Shown one piece after another: positions 28,829 to 36,825 of a stretch of 64,000 bases of DNA (positions are counted from its first letter, which is position 1; the number at the start of each line of letters is the position of its first letter). This DNA is from Motiliproteus sp965230735. Its GTDB lineage: Bacteria; Pseudomonadota; Gammaproteobacteria; Pseudomonadales; Balneatricaceae. The position numbers and the translations under genes were made by a program. The notes beneath the pieces are model-generated. The model saw only the letters and a program-made list of their open reading frames with translations. It ran no database searches and had not been told where the DNA came from. The stretch spans positions 2,728,001 through 2,792,000 of the forward strand of contig NZ_OZ246016.1 of assembly GCF_965230735.1 (NCBI RefSeq), read 5' to 3'.

Positions 28829-30787
28829 CTAGGCGCTCTGGCCTTCAGCCATTACCTTTTCATCGACCTGTTCATTGCTGCGTTGCTTGATCGGAAGCGT
28901 TAATCGGAAGCAGCTCCCCTCGCCTTTGCGACTGCGTACTTCGATAGTGCCGTTATGTTTTTTGATGATGCCGTAAGAGATCGACAGCCCCAGCCCGGTC
29001 CCTTTGCCCACCGGTTTGGTGGTAAAAAAGGGCTCGAACACACGATCCAGATCTGCCAGATCGATCCCCTTACCGTCATCTTCAACTTCCAACCAGATCC
29101 GGTTGCCCTCGACCCCGGTTCGAAGGGTGATATTGCCTTTTTCCGGAATCGCTTGGGCCGCATTAACCAACAGGTTGACCAACACCTGATTCAGCTCCGA
29201 AGCGATGCACTCTATCTGCGGCAGGGCATCGTAGTGCTTGTGCAGGGTGCAGTGGTATTTGAGTTCGTTATTGACCAGATTCAGGGTGCGCTCGAGTTCC
29301 TGATGGAGATCAGCGATCTCCCACTCATCTTCACTGTCGCGGGCAAAACCTTTGAGATCAGCGACGATCCGCTTAATCCGCCGGATTCCATCCTGGGTTT
29401 CGGCGATCACACAACCCACATCCTCCCGTAAAAATGCCAGATCCTGCTGTTCTGCAGTCTGGTCGACCTGCTCCCTCAGTTGTTCAAGGCTGTGGGCATC
29501 CGCCAGCAGGCGCTCGTGAGCGTTCAGAGCCTCCAACAACTGCTCAACATAGCGTTCGAAGGTGTTCAGGTTACTGGCAACAAAGCCCACCGGGTTATTG
29601 ATCTCATGGGCAACACCGGCGGCCAGTTGGCCGATACCCGCCATCTTTTCCGATTGCACCAGTTGCGCCTGGGCCTGTTTTAATTGATCGATCAACTCGG
29701 ACTGACTCCGGTTCGCCCGTCGCAGCTGGGCGTGGTTCTTATTGCGCTTGGAAATCACCCGGCCCAGCGCAATCGAAGCCGCCAGCGCCAATACCAAAAA
29801 CACCGTGCCGATCATGATCCGAAAAGGTAAATTCTTATTCGGTGCCTGCATCAGGCTGCGCATCGGCAACCAGGAACCCAATACCCAGTGAGGCGCTGAA
29901 TAGCGATCGACGGCGGTATTTTCCGGGAAAGGATCGACCTGGATCCCCGACAACATCCCGTCGCTCAACAGCACCTGAAAACTTCTGTTGCTCTGAACCG
30001 AAGGCCATATCGTTGGGAAACGCTGCGCGAAAGTGTATTGCCGGCGCTCAGGCCACATAAAACTCCACTCGTGGTCGGGATTCAGCCCCTTGAGCCAATA
30101 TCCCTCGCTATTGATTAACACCATGGCACCGTCGCTCTGGCCGCGGCTTTCGATGATGTCGAGGATTTTCTGGGCTCGGTAGTTGAACAGCAGGATACCC
30201 CGTTTGCGGCCGGCAGCGTCGACCACCGGGGTGCCGATGCGAATCATCGGTTTGAAGGGCTGTTCCACCTCACCCCCTTCGACATTCAGGTCCAGCCGGG
30301 ACACATAAACCTGTTTCGGATCCAGCCGTAACGTATCCTCGAAATAGTATCGGCCTGACTTATTCTGCAGGCGATCTGTCGAGACCCGTTGGGCGTTGCT
30401 GCCGTGGCCATTGACCCGAATTACCTCCTGCCCCTGATCATCGATCAATCGAATCTGATCATAGATCTGATGGTGCCTTGCCAACCCCAACATCACCGCG
30501 CCGAAAGCATCCAGGCTCGAGGTCGTACGCAGCTCCAGCAACGGCATCAATCGTGGATCTTCGGACAATCGCAACAGTTCGGGAACGACCGAACTCTGAA
30601 TTTCATTGCCCAGCTGCTGGGCCAGCGTGCGTACCAGTATCCGCTGGGTCGTCGAGGCATTATCAACATAGATATCCTGCTCATACTGATGACTCAGGTA
30701 CAACAGGCTGCAGATAACCGTAGCCGTGGGTAAAAACAGGATCAAAAAATAACGAAGGGCGGAGGTGCGACTGCTGAGTTTTTCCAT
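28829..30787 (-). CDS. Membrane sensor histidine kinase with Cache-type periplasmic domain
   Basis: 652 residues. A first transmembrane helix (about 10-30), a large periplasmic dCache-like domain (about 35-320) and a second helix (about 323-345) are followed by a coiled coil (NRSQSELIDQLKQAQAQLVQSEKMA) and the phosphoacceptor H-box AAGVAHEINNPVGFV. The catalytic ATPase domain has the N-box VLVNLLVNAAQAI, G1 DDGKGI, and G2 GKGTGLGLSI. This is the NtrB-like/HPK4 type of kinase. No response regulator gene is adjacent, so it is an orphan in this window. Confidence 0.93.
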   Translation of the reverse strand: MEKLSSRTSALRYFLILFLPTATVICSLLYLSHQYEQDIYVDNASTTQRILVRTLAQQLGNEIQSSVVPELLRLSEDPRLMPLLELRTTSSLDAFGAVMLGLARHHQIYDQIRLIDDQGQEVIRVNGHGSNAQRVSTDRLQNKSGRYYFEDTLRLDPKQVYVSRLDLNVEGGEVEQPFKPMIRIGTPVVDAAGRKRGILLFNYRAQKILDIIESRGQSDGAMVLINSEGYWLKGLNPDHEWSFMWPERRQYTFAQRFPTIWPSVQSNRSFQVLLSDGMLSGIQVDPFPENTAVDRYSAPHWVLGSWLPMRSLMQAPNKNLPFRIMIGTVFLVLALAASIALGRVISKRNKNHAQLRRANRSQSELIDQLKQAQAQLVQSEKMAGIGQLAAGVAHEINNPVGFVASNLNTFERYVEQLLEALNAHERLLADAHSLEQLREQVDQTAEQQDLAFLREDVGCVIAETQDGIRRIKRIVADLKGFARDSEDEWEIADLHQELERTLNLVNNELKYHCTLHKHYDALPQIECIASELNQVLVNLLVNAAQAIPEKGNITLRTGVEGNRIWLEVEDDGKGIDLADLDRVFEPFFTTKPVGKGTGLGLSISYGIIKKHNGTIEVRSRKGEGSCFRLTLPIKQRSNEQVDEKVMAEGQSA

Positions 30788-30961
30788 AACCTCGACTTCC
30801 TGTCATCGCGTAAACGACGTTGTTGTAGGCGCCAACAACGAACAACGATCTGTTCCAAATTACCACTAATTTTAGAACGATCCTGTATGAATTACTGCGG
30901 CAACGGTAAAGATGCTCATCCCGTCGTCTTTCCGGTTCGCGGTAGAGTCTACACAGTCTGA

Positions 30962-31309
30962 CTAAACATCGGTGCCGGGCTCCTGCCCACGGCGCAGGGT
31001 GGATTGTTTGACGCCTTGAGCCACGCTCGCAATCAACGCCCCCAGCGCAATCTTGGAAAAGTCATAGAGCAGACTGGCAGAGCTGGTCAGCGAGGCATGC
31101 TTCTGTTTGGTAAATTCAACGATCATCTGGTCAAGATCCCGGTTATCAGCCGCACCGGATAAACCGCTAAAAGTCACCGTCGAGGCCCAGTAATCCAGCA
31201 CCAGACCGCCGAAAAAGAAGAAGATCACCAGCATTGCGAGCAGTTTGAATTGCCAGGGGGAGTCAGAAATGGACAGGTTATCGGCTAGTTTGGAAATGAT
31301 GTTCGGCAT
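30962..31309 (-). CDS. Small inner-membrane protein, unknown
   Basis: 115 residues from the ATG at 31309, which is preceded by AGGAGGGATCTC; a longer frame to 31414 has no such site. A transmembrane helix at about residues 20-42 (FKLLAMLVIFFFFGGLVLDYWA) and a second hydrophobic stretch near residue 85 (IALGALIASVAQG) flank a polar segment. No family recognised. It sits between the histidine kinase and the csgG-like gene's terminator, so it is probably its own unit. Confidence 0.65.
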   Translation of the reverse strand: MPNIISKLADNLSISDSPWQFKLLAMLVIFFFFGGLVLDYWASTVTFSGLSGAADNRDLDQMIVEFTKQKHASLTSSASLLYDFSKIALGALIASVAQGVKQSTLRRGQEPGTDV

Positions 31310-31546
31310 GAGATCCCTCCTGTTCAAGGGGCGCATGCAGCATTGACACCTCAATATCCCAGTCGAGGATGCGGCTGAACCGACTCCCGAATCAGCGCCT
31401 TCCTGGCGGGCCAAACATGCGCATCTATTCGAAAAGTGTAGCGGTTAATCCCGATACTCCGCCGATTAACCCCCAGGAGCACTCAATCGTTTCGACGCTG
31501 CTCCATCACCGGCTCTGTCGACGACGCGCTAAGGGCGCGGAATAAA

Positions 31547-31582
31547 GCAAAGCCGGCCGGGAGTAAACCGGGCCGGCTTTGC
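31547..31582 (-). terminator. Rho-independent terminator after the csgG-like gene
   Basis: The stem GCAAAGCCGGCC/GGCCGGCTTTGC flanks a 12-nt loop, 28 nt past the stop at 31610. On the minus strand it is followed by TTTATT. Confidence 0.8.
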
Positions 31583-31609
31583 AGCTTTCAAGGGATCTGC
31601 GCAGTCGAT

Positions 31610-32575
31610 CTAGTAGCGCACCACATCACCGCGCTGGGTACTGAAACTGCCGATCGCAGAGGCGATAGCGAACTTTTCCTGTACCGCGGTGACTTTGATC
31701 TGCCCTACCGCATTTTCGATTTTACCCAGGGTTACACCGCTTTCCGGGTCGACCAGCTCTTCTGCAACCGCCGAGACCTGCATCACATCACCCACCTTGA
31801 TCCCGGTATCCAGGCCCGCATTGATAAAGATATGCTGACCGCGGGTACTAACCACCTGGCCCTGCCAAGGCACCTGACGGGTTCCCTTGATCACGTAGAA
31901 CACCGCATCATTCATAGCGACCCGAGTAGCTTGCCCCATCGGAGTTTTGTAGAACTTATCTCCGCCGATGGTGAACTGTTTGAAGTCCAGACCCAGCGCC
32001 ATACCTCGTGACTTGCTGTTAGCTTCGACCCGTTGCGAGAACAAAACTTCACCGGTGGTGGCATCCAACAGGCGCAGATCCAAAGCCACATGACTGGTGC
32101 CGCCACTTCCGCCCAGGCGGATGCCAAACGGCAGCGAAGACGAACCAAAGCCAAGGTTCAAACCGCCCCCGTCCTTCTGGGGTTCAAACTCGGTGATATC
32201 GGCTTTGACCAGTATTTGGGCACCTGCAATTCGGCCGGCCTTAGGCGCAGTTTCCGGATTTGAAACGCCGGCCAAACCCAGCTCCTGTTCGCGCAGGATG
32301 TGCGACAGCGCAGTCCGCTCGATCACGACGAAACAATCGGTTTGTTCCAGTGCGGTGGTCAACTGCGAAGACAATGCCTCGCCCACATCATATCCTTCGA
32401 ACGAACCCAACTTGCCGGTAGCACCGACGGGCATCACTGCCACCCGCATTTTCGGTCCGGTACAGCTGACTTCTGCCCGCTGCTCTGCTGTGACGCTTGA
32501 CTTGACGGTGGCCTGCTTGCAGCCAACCAGGCTCATGGCGATCATCGGGATGGCGATCAGACGATTGAGTTTCAT
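31610..32575 (-). CDS. CsgG/HfaB-family outer-membrane lipoprotein
   Basis: 321 residues. The lipobox SLVGC puts the lipidated cysteine at residue 19. The CsgG domain follows: VAVMPVGATG...GYDVGEALSSQLTTALEQTDCFVVIER, then SHILREQELGLAG, and the membrane-crossing segment near SHVALDLRLLDATTGEVLFSQRVEA. CsgG forms a nonameric export channel for curli subunits. After the CsgG domain (about 250) is an extra C-terminal beta-rich segment (QGQVVSTRGQHIFINAGLDTGIKVGDVMQV) found in FlgT-like and some CsgG-like proteins. It has its own ECF-type promoter element 33 nt upstream and a terminator, so it is a single-gene unit coregulated with the exported paralogs nearby. Confidence 0.9.
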   Translation of the reverse strand: MKLNRLIAIPMIAMSLVGCKQATVKSSVTAEQRAEVSCTGPKMRVAVMPVGATGKLGSFEGYDVGEALSSQLTTALEQTDCFVVIERTALSHILREQELGLAGVSNPETAPKAGRIAGAQILVKADITEFEPQKDGGGLNLGFGSSSLPFGIRLGGSGGTSHVALDLRLLDATTGEVLFSQRVEANSKSRGMALGLDFKQFTIGGDKFYKTPMGQATRVAMNDAVFYVIKGTRQVPWQGQVVSTRGQHIFINAGLDTGIKVGDVMQVSAVAEELVDPESGVTLGKIENAVGQIKVTAVQEKFAIASAIGSFSTQRGDVVRY

Positions 32576-32608
32576 GACATTATCTCCGCACTTGTTATTT
32601 TGTAGCCT

Positions 32609-32638
32609 GTAGGTAACGTCCTTTGCCGCCAGGGTTCA
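32609..32638 (-). promoter_or_regulatory. ECF-type bipartite promoter element, copy 1 (csgG-like gene)
   Basis: Read on the minus strand: TGAACC, 15 nt, GTTACCTAC. It ends 33 nt before the csgG-like start. Four other copies with the same 15-nt spacing lie at 34150, 35009, 35909 and 43187. The AAC in the upstream half is typical of ECF -35 elements. Confidence 0.7.
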
Positions 32639-32640
32639 CA

Positions 32641-32685
32641 AAAAAAACCGTCAACCGGTAACCGATCGGTACCGTTGACGGTTTT
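32641..32685 (-). terminator. Rho-independent terminator after the exported-protein operon
   Basis: On the minus strand, the stem AAAACCGTCAAC/GTTGACGGTTTT with a longer inner hairpin is followed by a T-run. It closes the 34064-32729 operon and separates it from the csgG-like promoter immediately downstream. Confidence 0.85.
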
Positions 32686-32728
32686 GCTGATCTATCAAAG
32701 CTGTTCGTTGTGTTGGGTCAGTGAAGCA

Positions 32729-33028
32729 CTACTCTTTACCGGCCTTGCTCAACAGCATCTCAAGGTAACGAATCTGCACCTCGGTCAGCTCCGCATCGCC
32801 GTCGTAGGGAATGACCAGAAAGCGAGGCTTGTCGACCAACCGATGACCGCTCATCTGCTGTTTCAGCAACAGCTGCTGCACCATCGGATCGAACCGGTCC
32901 TCGCCGGTGATCACCAGGCTGACACCCGTTCCGCAGTTGTGAGGATGGATCGGATATTGCTCGGTTGCCGGCAACAGGCTGCTATACAACCCGATACCGA
33001 GTAACACAGGGATCAATAAAGGTTTCAT
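32729..33028 (-). CDS. Small exported protein, unknown
   Basis: 99 residues. A signal peptide-like N-terminus (MKPLLIPVLLGIGLYSSLLPA) is followed by a short domain with one cysteine (HNCGTG) and the phrase VSLVITGEDRFDPMVQQLLLKQ. No family recognised. Its ATG overlaps the preceding stop (ATGA, 33025-33028) and follows GGAGG, so it is the third gene of the operon starting at 34064. In size and setting it could be an accessory factor such as CsgE or CsgF, but I see no sequence similarity to either. Confidence 0.7.
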   Translation of the reverse strand: MKPLLIPVLLGIGLYSSLLPATEQYPIHPHNCGTGVSLVITGEDRFDPMVQQLLLKQQMSGHRLVDKPRFLVIPYDGDAELTEVQIRYLEMLLSKAGKE

Positions 33029-33441
33029 TGGCCACCTCCGCTGACATTCAGATCGGCCCCGAGGGCCTGCTGGTTATTGGTTGAAATTCCGCCGTTGTTG
33101 TCACCGCAGACCAACACCACGTTGCCGTTGTTGCCCTTCAGATCCACATCCAGACAGCGGAAACGCTCCTCCATCCGGGCCAGATTCTGATTGACCTCCT
33201 GGCGCATCTGGCGGACTTCCGGGGCGCTACCCGGCTGAATCGGCTGAGCACCGGTGTTGGAGCGTGCCGATTGCAGGTAGTTGGCCCAGTCCTGTTCCAA
33301 TCGCAGCCGCATGCTCTGCAGTGACTGCAACCGTTCGATAACCGGATCGACCGGCGGTGGCTGGTCTGCACCGGGAGGCATGGTTTCGGCCATCGCCGCA
33401 CCTGACAGCAGGACCAGTAGGCTAAATACATGGATTTTCAT
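33025..33441 (-). CDS. Small exported protein with coiled-coil segment, unknown
   Basis: 138 residues. Signal peptide MKIHVFSLLVLLSGAAMA, cleaved after AMA. A helical, probably coiled-coil part (about 33-95, VIERLQSLQSMRLRLEQDWANY and RQMRQEVNQNLARMEERF) is followed by a short Asn/Gly-rich stretch (GNNGNVVLVCGDNNGG) and a tail ending NVSGGGQ. Two cysteines could form a disulfide. No family recognised. It is 11 nt downstream of the first paralog and follows AGGAGGTGCGATC. Confidence 0.7.
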   Translation of the reverse strand: MKIHVFSLLVLLSGAAMAETMPPGADQPPPVDPVIERLQSLQSMRLRLEQDWANYLQSARSNTGAQPIQPGSAPEVRQMRQEVNQNLARMEERFRCLDVDLKGNNGNVVLVCGDNNGGISTNNQQALGADLNVSGGGQ

Positions 33442-33452
33442 GATCGCACCTC

Positions 33453-34064
33453 CTAGTTGCTGGCCTGATCGCGACTTGAGGCCTGACTATCGGCCCGCTG
33501 CTGTTGGCTGTTGGACTGTGCGTTGACCGTATCGCCAGCCTGGTTGCCGTACTGGTTGCTGCCGATCTGGCTGTTGTGCAGGTTGCCTTTATTGACGTCG
33601 CCGATATGGATGTTGCCGCCATTGGCGTTGATATTGGAAAGCTGAATCACGGCGCTGTTATCTCCCCCCAGCATCAGGGTGTTGCTCTGGGGCGCGTACT
33701 GCCAGTTGAGACCGCCAGCGGCGCCACCGCCTTGGTGGGATGTATCGGATTCAGAAACCAGACTACCGACGCTGACCCCACCCTGCTGCTGGTCCAGCTG
33801 ATGTCCCTGGGCCTGGCCGCTGTTGCCGGCAGCCTGTCCGACGCTGCTACCGTAGCCGCGCTGCTCGTTGAGTGTCTGCTCGCTGCTGCGGTACTGCTGA
33901 TCCATCAGGTATTGCCGCGTCAGCGCCAGCCGACGCTGTTGCTCGATACTGACGCTGTTGTCGATATTCTGTGTGTTTGTGTTGTTCACCCCGCTGTCAG
34001 CGGCAACGGGCAATGCCAGTAGCACCGATAGGCCGACGCTTAGGGGTAAAAGGTACTGTTTCAT
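33453..34064 (-). CDS. Exported curlin-motif paralog 1, first gene of an ECF-regulated operon
   Basis: 203 residues from the ATG at 34064 (GAGGAG 7 nt upstream). The signal peptide is MKQYLLPLSVGLSVLLALPVAA. The mature protein is rich in Asn, Gln, Gly and Ser. It shares two blocks with the paralogs at 34270 and 35222: a central one (SVGQAAGNSGQAQGH...QQQGG.SVGSLV) and a C-terminal curlin-like motif, SQIGSNQYGNQAGDTVNAQ, at 33516-33572. That motif keeps the S-x5-Q-x-G spacing of curli repeats. It has only one such motif, and a longer central region than the other two. I infer a secreted fibre or surface component exported with the CsgG-like protein. The start used removes an upstream extension with no ribosome site. 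Confidence 0.75.
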   Translation of the reverse strand: MKQYLLPLSVGLSVLLALPVAADSGVNNTNTQNIDNSVSIEQQRRLALTRQYLMDQQYRSSEQTLNEQRGYGSSVGQAAGNSGQAQGHQLDQQQGGVSVGSLVSESDTSHQGGGAAGGLNWQYAPQSNTLMLGGDNSAVIQLSNINANGGNIHIGDVNKGNLHNSQIGSNQYGNQAGDTVNAQSNSQQQRADSQASSRDQASN

Positions 34065-34149
34065 GATGCAACTCCTCATTGGGTTTGGTGAAACCAGGCA
34101 CGGCGTTCCAGCACAAGACACCGGTAACGCGGCGGGCCCATCGCTCTAA

Positions 34150-34179
34150 GTGGGTAACGCCTCGGATCAACAGGGTTCA
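34150..34179 (-). promoter_or_regulatory. ECF-type bipartite promoter element, copy 2 (exported-protein operon)
   Basis: Minus strand: TGAACC, 15 nt, GTTACCCAC, ending 85 nt before the start at 34064. It lies just after the terminator of the next paralog, so it is positioned to drive a separate transcript. Confidence 0.68.
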
Positions 34180-34196
34180 AAGTGTTTGGGCAGATC

Positions 34197-34223
34197 AAAA
34201 AAGCCCCCGGATGACGGGGGCTT
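34197..34223 (-). terminator. Rho-independent terminator after curlin-motif paralog 2
   Basis: On the minus strand AAGCCCCCG-TCAT-CGGGGGCTT is followed by TTTT. It begins 46 nt past the stop at 34270. The terminator at 35176 has the same stem, so the two units look duplicated. Confidence 0.9.
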
Positions 34224-34269
34224 GGACAGGGAGGACTCGGGATCAGACCAGAGCGCCACCACGGCGAGA

Positions 34270-34911
34270 TTATTTGGTTGCGCTGTTGCTGACCTGGTCG
34301 TCTGAACCAACGAAAGAAGTGGCAGTCTGGGCTTGATCATTACCCTGCAGGTTGGTGACGCCTCCGCCCTGCATACCAGTCTGGACCGCACCAATCTGGC
34401 TGCCGAGCATGTTGCCGGTATTCACACTGCCGTACTGGCGGCTGATCGTCGGTGACGCGATACTGTGCCCCTTGTGCTTGGCGCTGCTGGTCGTGCTCAC
34501 TAGCGAACCAACCCCGGTTGAGCCCTGCTGTTGCGCCATGCTGTGACCGGTCGCACTGCCCTGGTTGGCAGCATTCTGGCCGACATTACTGAGGTAGTTC
34601 CGCTTCTGGTTCAATGCCTGACCGGCGTTCAGTTGGTCGGCACGGTAGTTGAAGCTCTTGTTCAGCTGATAGCTATGGTTGAAACGGTTACTGACGCTGT
34701 TGTCGATATCGTATTTCAGCTTGCTACGACTATCGACGCGCTGACTGTTGTCGACCGTGGCATCGATCTGATTGGTTCTGTTGAAGCTGTTGTCATAACC
34801 GATTTTAACCTGCGGATATCCGTAACCGTACGGGCCGGCATTGACCACCCCTGCGCTCAGAAGGGCGAAAGTCGCCATCGCGGCAAGGGTTTTCTTATTG
34901 ATATTTTTCAT
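34270..34911 (-). CDS. Exported curlin-motif paralog 2
   Basis: 213 residues from the ATG at 34911 (GAGGAA, 6 nt spacing). Signal peptide MKNINKKTLAAMATFALLSAGVVNA. The mature protein starts GPYGYGYPQVKIGYDNSFN, then has several DNS-containing segments (ATVDNSQRVD, DIDNSVSNRF), the central block GSATGHSMAQQQG...VGSLV, and the curlin-like SQIGAVQTGMQGGGVTNLQ at 34345-34401, exactly 24 residues before the end, as in paralog 3. It is its own unit, with a promoter element at 35009 and a terminator at 34197. It is basic and Asn/Gln-rich, as expected for a secreted amyloid-like or fibre protein. Confidence 0.78.
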   Translation of the reverse strand: MKNINKKTLAAMATFALLSAGVVNAGPYGYGYPQVKIGYDNSFNRTNQIDATVDNSQRVDSRSKLKYDIDNSVSNRFNHSYQLNKSFNYRADQLNAGQALNQKRNYLSNVGQNAANQGSATGHSMAQQQGSTGVGSLVSTTSSAKHKGHSIASPTISRQYGSVNTGNMLGSQIGAVQTGMQGGGVTNLQGNDQAQTATSFVGSDDQVSNSATK

Positions 34912-35008
34912 GTCCATTTCCTCATGCTGAGTGTCATTGCTTGATCGTTGATTGAATCGCGGCAAACGGATACTGGCTGTTATCTGGATTGCTTGGTGGA
35001 TTCCTAAG

Positions 35009-35038
35009 GTAGGTCACAGCCTGAATCACCGCGGTTCA
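35009..35038 (-). promoter_or_regulatory. ECF-type bipartite promoter element, copy 3 (paralog 2)
   Basis: Minus strand: TGAACC, 15 nt, GTGACCTAC, ending 97 nt before the start at 34911. The flanks TTTGAACC and CTGTGACCTACC match copies 4 and 5 exactly. Confidence 0.72.
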
Positions 35039-35175
35039 AAGAAATTTCGTTTTTTCACACAATCTATGCCGCGGATCGAAGCGACACAGTCCAACCGGAA
35101 CGTCGGTGATACTGATGCCGCGACAGGCTGAAACCCTCGGTCGAACCTTCGTTTCACACCGCACTTGGAACAACG

Positions 35176-35200
35176 AAAAAGCCCCCGTAAACGGGGGCTT
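35176..35200 (-). terminator. Rho-independent terminator after curlin-motif paralog 3
   Basis: On the minus strand AAGCCCCCG-TTTA-CGGGGGCTT is followed by TTTT, starting 21 nt past the stop at 35222. The stem is identical to that at 34197. Confidence 0.9.
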
Positions 35201-35221
35201 GGTACAGAGGGTTAGAAAGGA

Positions 35222-35863
35222 TTACTTGGATGCCGTATTGCTAACGCTATCGCTGCTGCTGACACCGGAGCTGGCGTTTTGCTTCTGGCTGTTGGTCTGC
35301 AGGTTGGTCACATCACCCAGCTGCATACCGGACTGGATTCCGCCGATCTGACTGTGAGTCATGTTACCGGTCGCCTGATCACCACTGTTGGTATGCACGG
35401 ACGGAGACAGGAAGCTGTGACCCTTGTGCTGGGTACGGTTGGTCTGATCAACCAGGCTACCGACGCTGGTGCCGCCCTGCTTCTGCTTCATGCTATGACC
35501 GGTGGCGCTACCGTAGTTGTTGGCACCCTGGCTCACGCCGCTGTAGTAATTCCGGTACTGATTCAGGCTCTGATTGGCATTGATCTTGTTCTTACGAATG
35601 TCTTTGCTCTGCTTGATACGGTAATCCGTATTCACCTTGGTCCGTGAGCTGTTATCGACGCGATAATCAAGCATGAAATTACGGTTGAAGCGTTTACTGT
35701 TGTCGATATTGATCTTGGCTTTGTTATCGGTGTTGAAGCTGTTGCTGTAATCCACCTTGCCCACCTTGTAGCCGTAGCCAAACGGGTTGGCTTGGGCGAT
35801 ACCGGCGGTCAGCGCAAACAGGGTAGCAACGGTTACGATCGCAGTTTTATTAATTGCTTTCAT
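35222..35863 (-). CDS. Exported curlin-motif paralog 3
   Basis: 213 residues from the ATG at 35863 (GAGGAA 6 nt before it, as in paralog 2; an ATG one codon earlier is too close). Signal peptide MKAINKTAIVTVATLFALTAGIAQA. Mature part NPFGYGYKVGKVDYSNSFN, then DNS segments, the block GSATGHSMKQKQG...VGSLV, and the curlin-like SQIGGIQSGMQLGDVTNLQ at 35297-35353. Same length and architecture as paralog 2, so the pair arose by duplication. It has its own promoter element and terminator. Confidence 0.78.
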   Translation of the reverse strand: MKAINKTAIVTVATLFALTAGIAQANPFGYGYKVGKVDYSNSFNTDNKAKINIDNSKRFNRNFMLDYRVDNSSRTKVNTDYRIKQSKDIRKNKINANQSLNQYRNYYSGVSQGANNYGSATGHSMKQKQGGTSVGSLVDQTNRTQHKGHSFLSPSVHTNSGDQATGNMTHSQIGGIQSGMQLGDVTNLQTNSQKQNASSGVSSSDSVSNTASK

Positions 35864-35908
35864 CATTCTTTCCTCATGGCTGTGGGACGTTTGTTGTTGT
35901 TCCAACCG

Positions 35909-35938
35909 GTAGGTCACAGCCCATTGCTGAGGGGTTCA
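35909..35938 (-). promoter_or_regulatory. ECF-type bipartite promoter element, copy 4 (paralog 3)
   Basis: Minus strand: TGAACC, 15 nt, GTGACCTAC, ending 45 nt before the start at 35863. The rest of the 35864-36095 gap shows no other feature. Confidence 0.72.
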
Positions 35939-36095
35939 AAGAAAATGAAAAAAATTATTCAGGGAAACTTTGCATCATCCCTGCATGATTTGAGGTACTG
36001 AGGTAGCGTTTATGGTGGTCGGTTTGTTACAACAAGTAGCCGTACAGTCGATGGCTTGGTAGTTAACCGTTATGGAATGCAGCAAATATTGTATT

Positions 36096-36716
36096 TTACT
36101 TTTCCTTTGTGTGTTCATTAACTAGCTTCAGCGCATCTGAAGCATTTATTTTCGTGAGTACTTTATCTCTTGGGATTACCAGCATCTGACCTTCTAAAAT
36201 TAAGTTCATATTCTTCGATGGAAACGCATCAGGGTTTTCATGGAATATCGCAACCATAATCTGCTCTTTGGTCACATCTCCACAATCAAAGCTACTGGCT
36301 ATCTTATTAAGGTTATCTCCTTTTTTTACTGGTCCATATAAACCATTAATAAAATCCAGCCCTTCGAAACGAGCTTCACAGGCTCTGCCTTCAACAAAAT
36401 ACTCTATGACAGCATTTCCGTCATTCCATAGTTCCTGTGCACCAGCTTTCAGCCCCGGATACGCGATGACCGCTCCGGCAATACCCGCAACCAAGGTCCA
36501 TGTAACGAAGAGCTTACCTTTGATACAGCCATCTTCAACACTTATTACGTTAAACGAAAATGCACCGCCATAAGTTTCCTCTAAATTATGAGCCAGTATT
36601 TTCGATAGATTTAAGACAATTTGTTCTTGAAGATGATATGGAAGATTTCGTAAAGGAAGGTTTTTCCCCATAATAAAAACATCGAGTTCACCAAGCTCAA
36701 TTACATATTTTTCCAT
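36096..36716 (-). CDS. AT-rich LysM-domain (FimV-type) protein
   Basis: 206 residues. A central hydrophobic segment (about 75-92, WTLVAGIAGAVIAYPG) is followed by a FimV-like LysM domain (about 130-190) that begins YGPVKKGDNLNKIA and ends LEGQMLVIPRD, with NPDAF between. LysM domains bind peptidoglycan. The N-terminal 70 residues are not recognised. The gene is clearly more AT-rich than its neighbours, which suggests transfer. It lies between the paralogs and the subtilase operon on the same strand without a bipartite element of its own; whether it belongs to the system is unclear. Confidence 0.75.
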   Translation of the reverse strand: MEKYVIELGELDVFIMGKNLPLRNLPYHLQEQIVLNLSKILAHNLEETYGGAFSFNVISVEDGCIKGKLFVTWTLVAGIAGAVIAYPGLKAGAQELWNDGNAVIEYFVEGRACEARFEGLDFINGLYGPVKKGDNLNKIASSFDCGDVTKEQIMVAIFHENPDAFPSKNMNLILEGQMLVIPRDKVLTKINASDALKLVNEHTKEK

Positions 36717-36825
36717 TCTCTTTGTGCTCCATACCTTAGATGGTTACTCAATATTGAAATTTAATAGCCACTATAAGTATCGACAAATGACATTATGTGC
36801 CAGCTTCCGACAATATCCTTAAACA

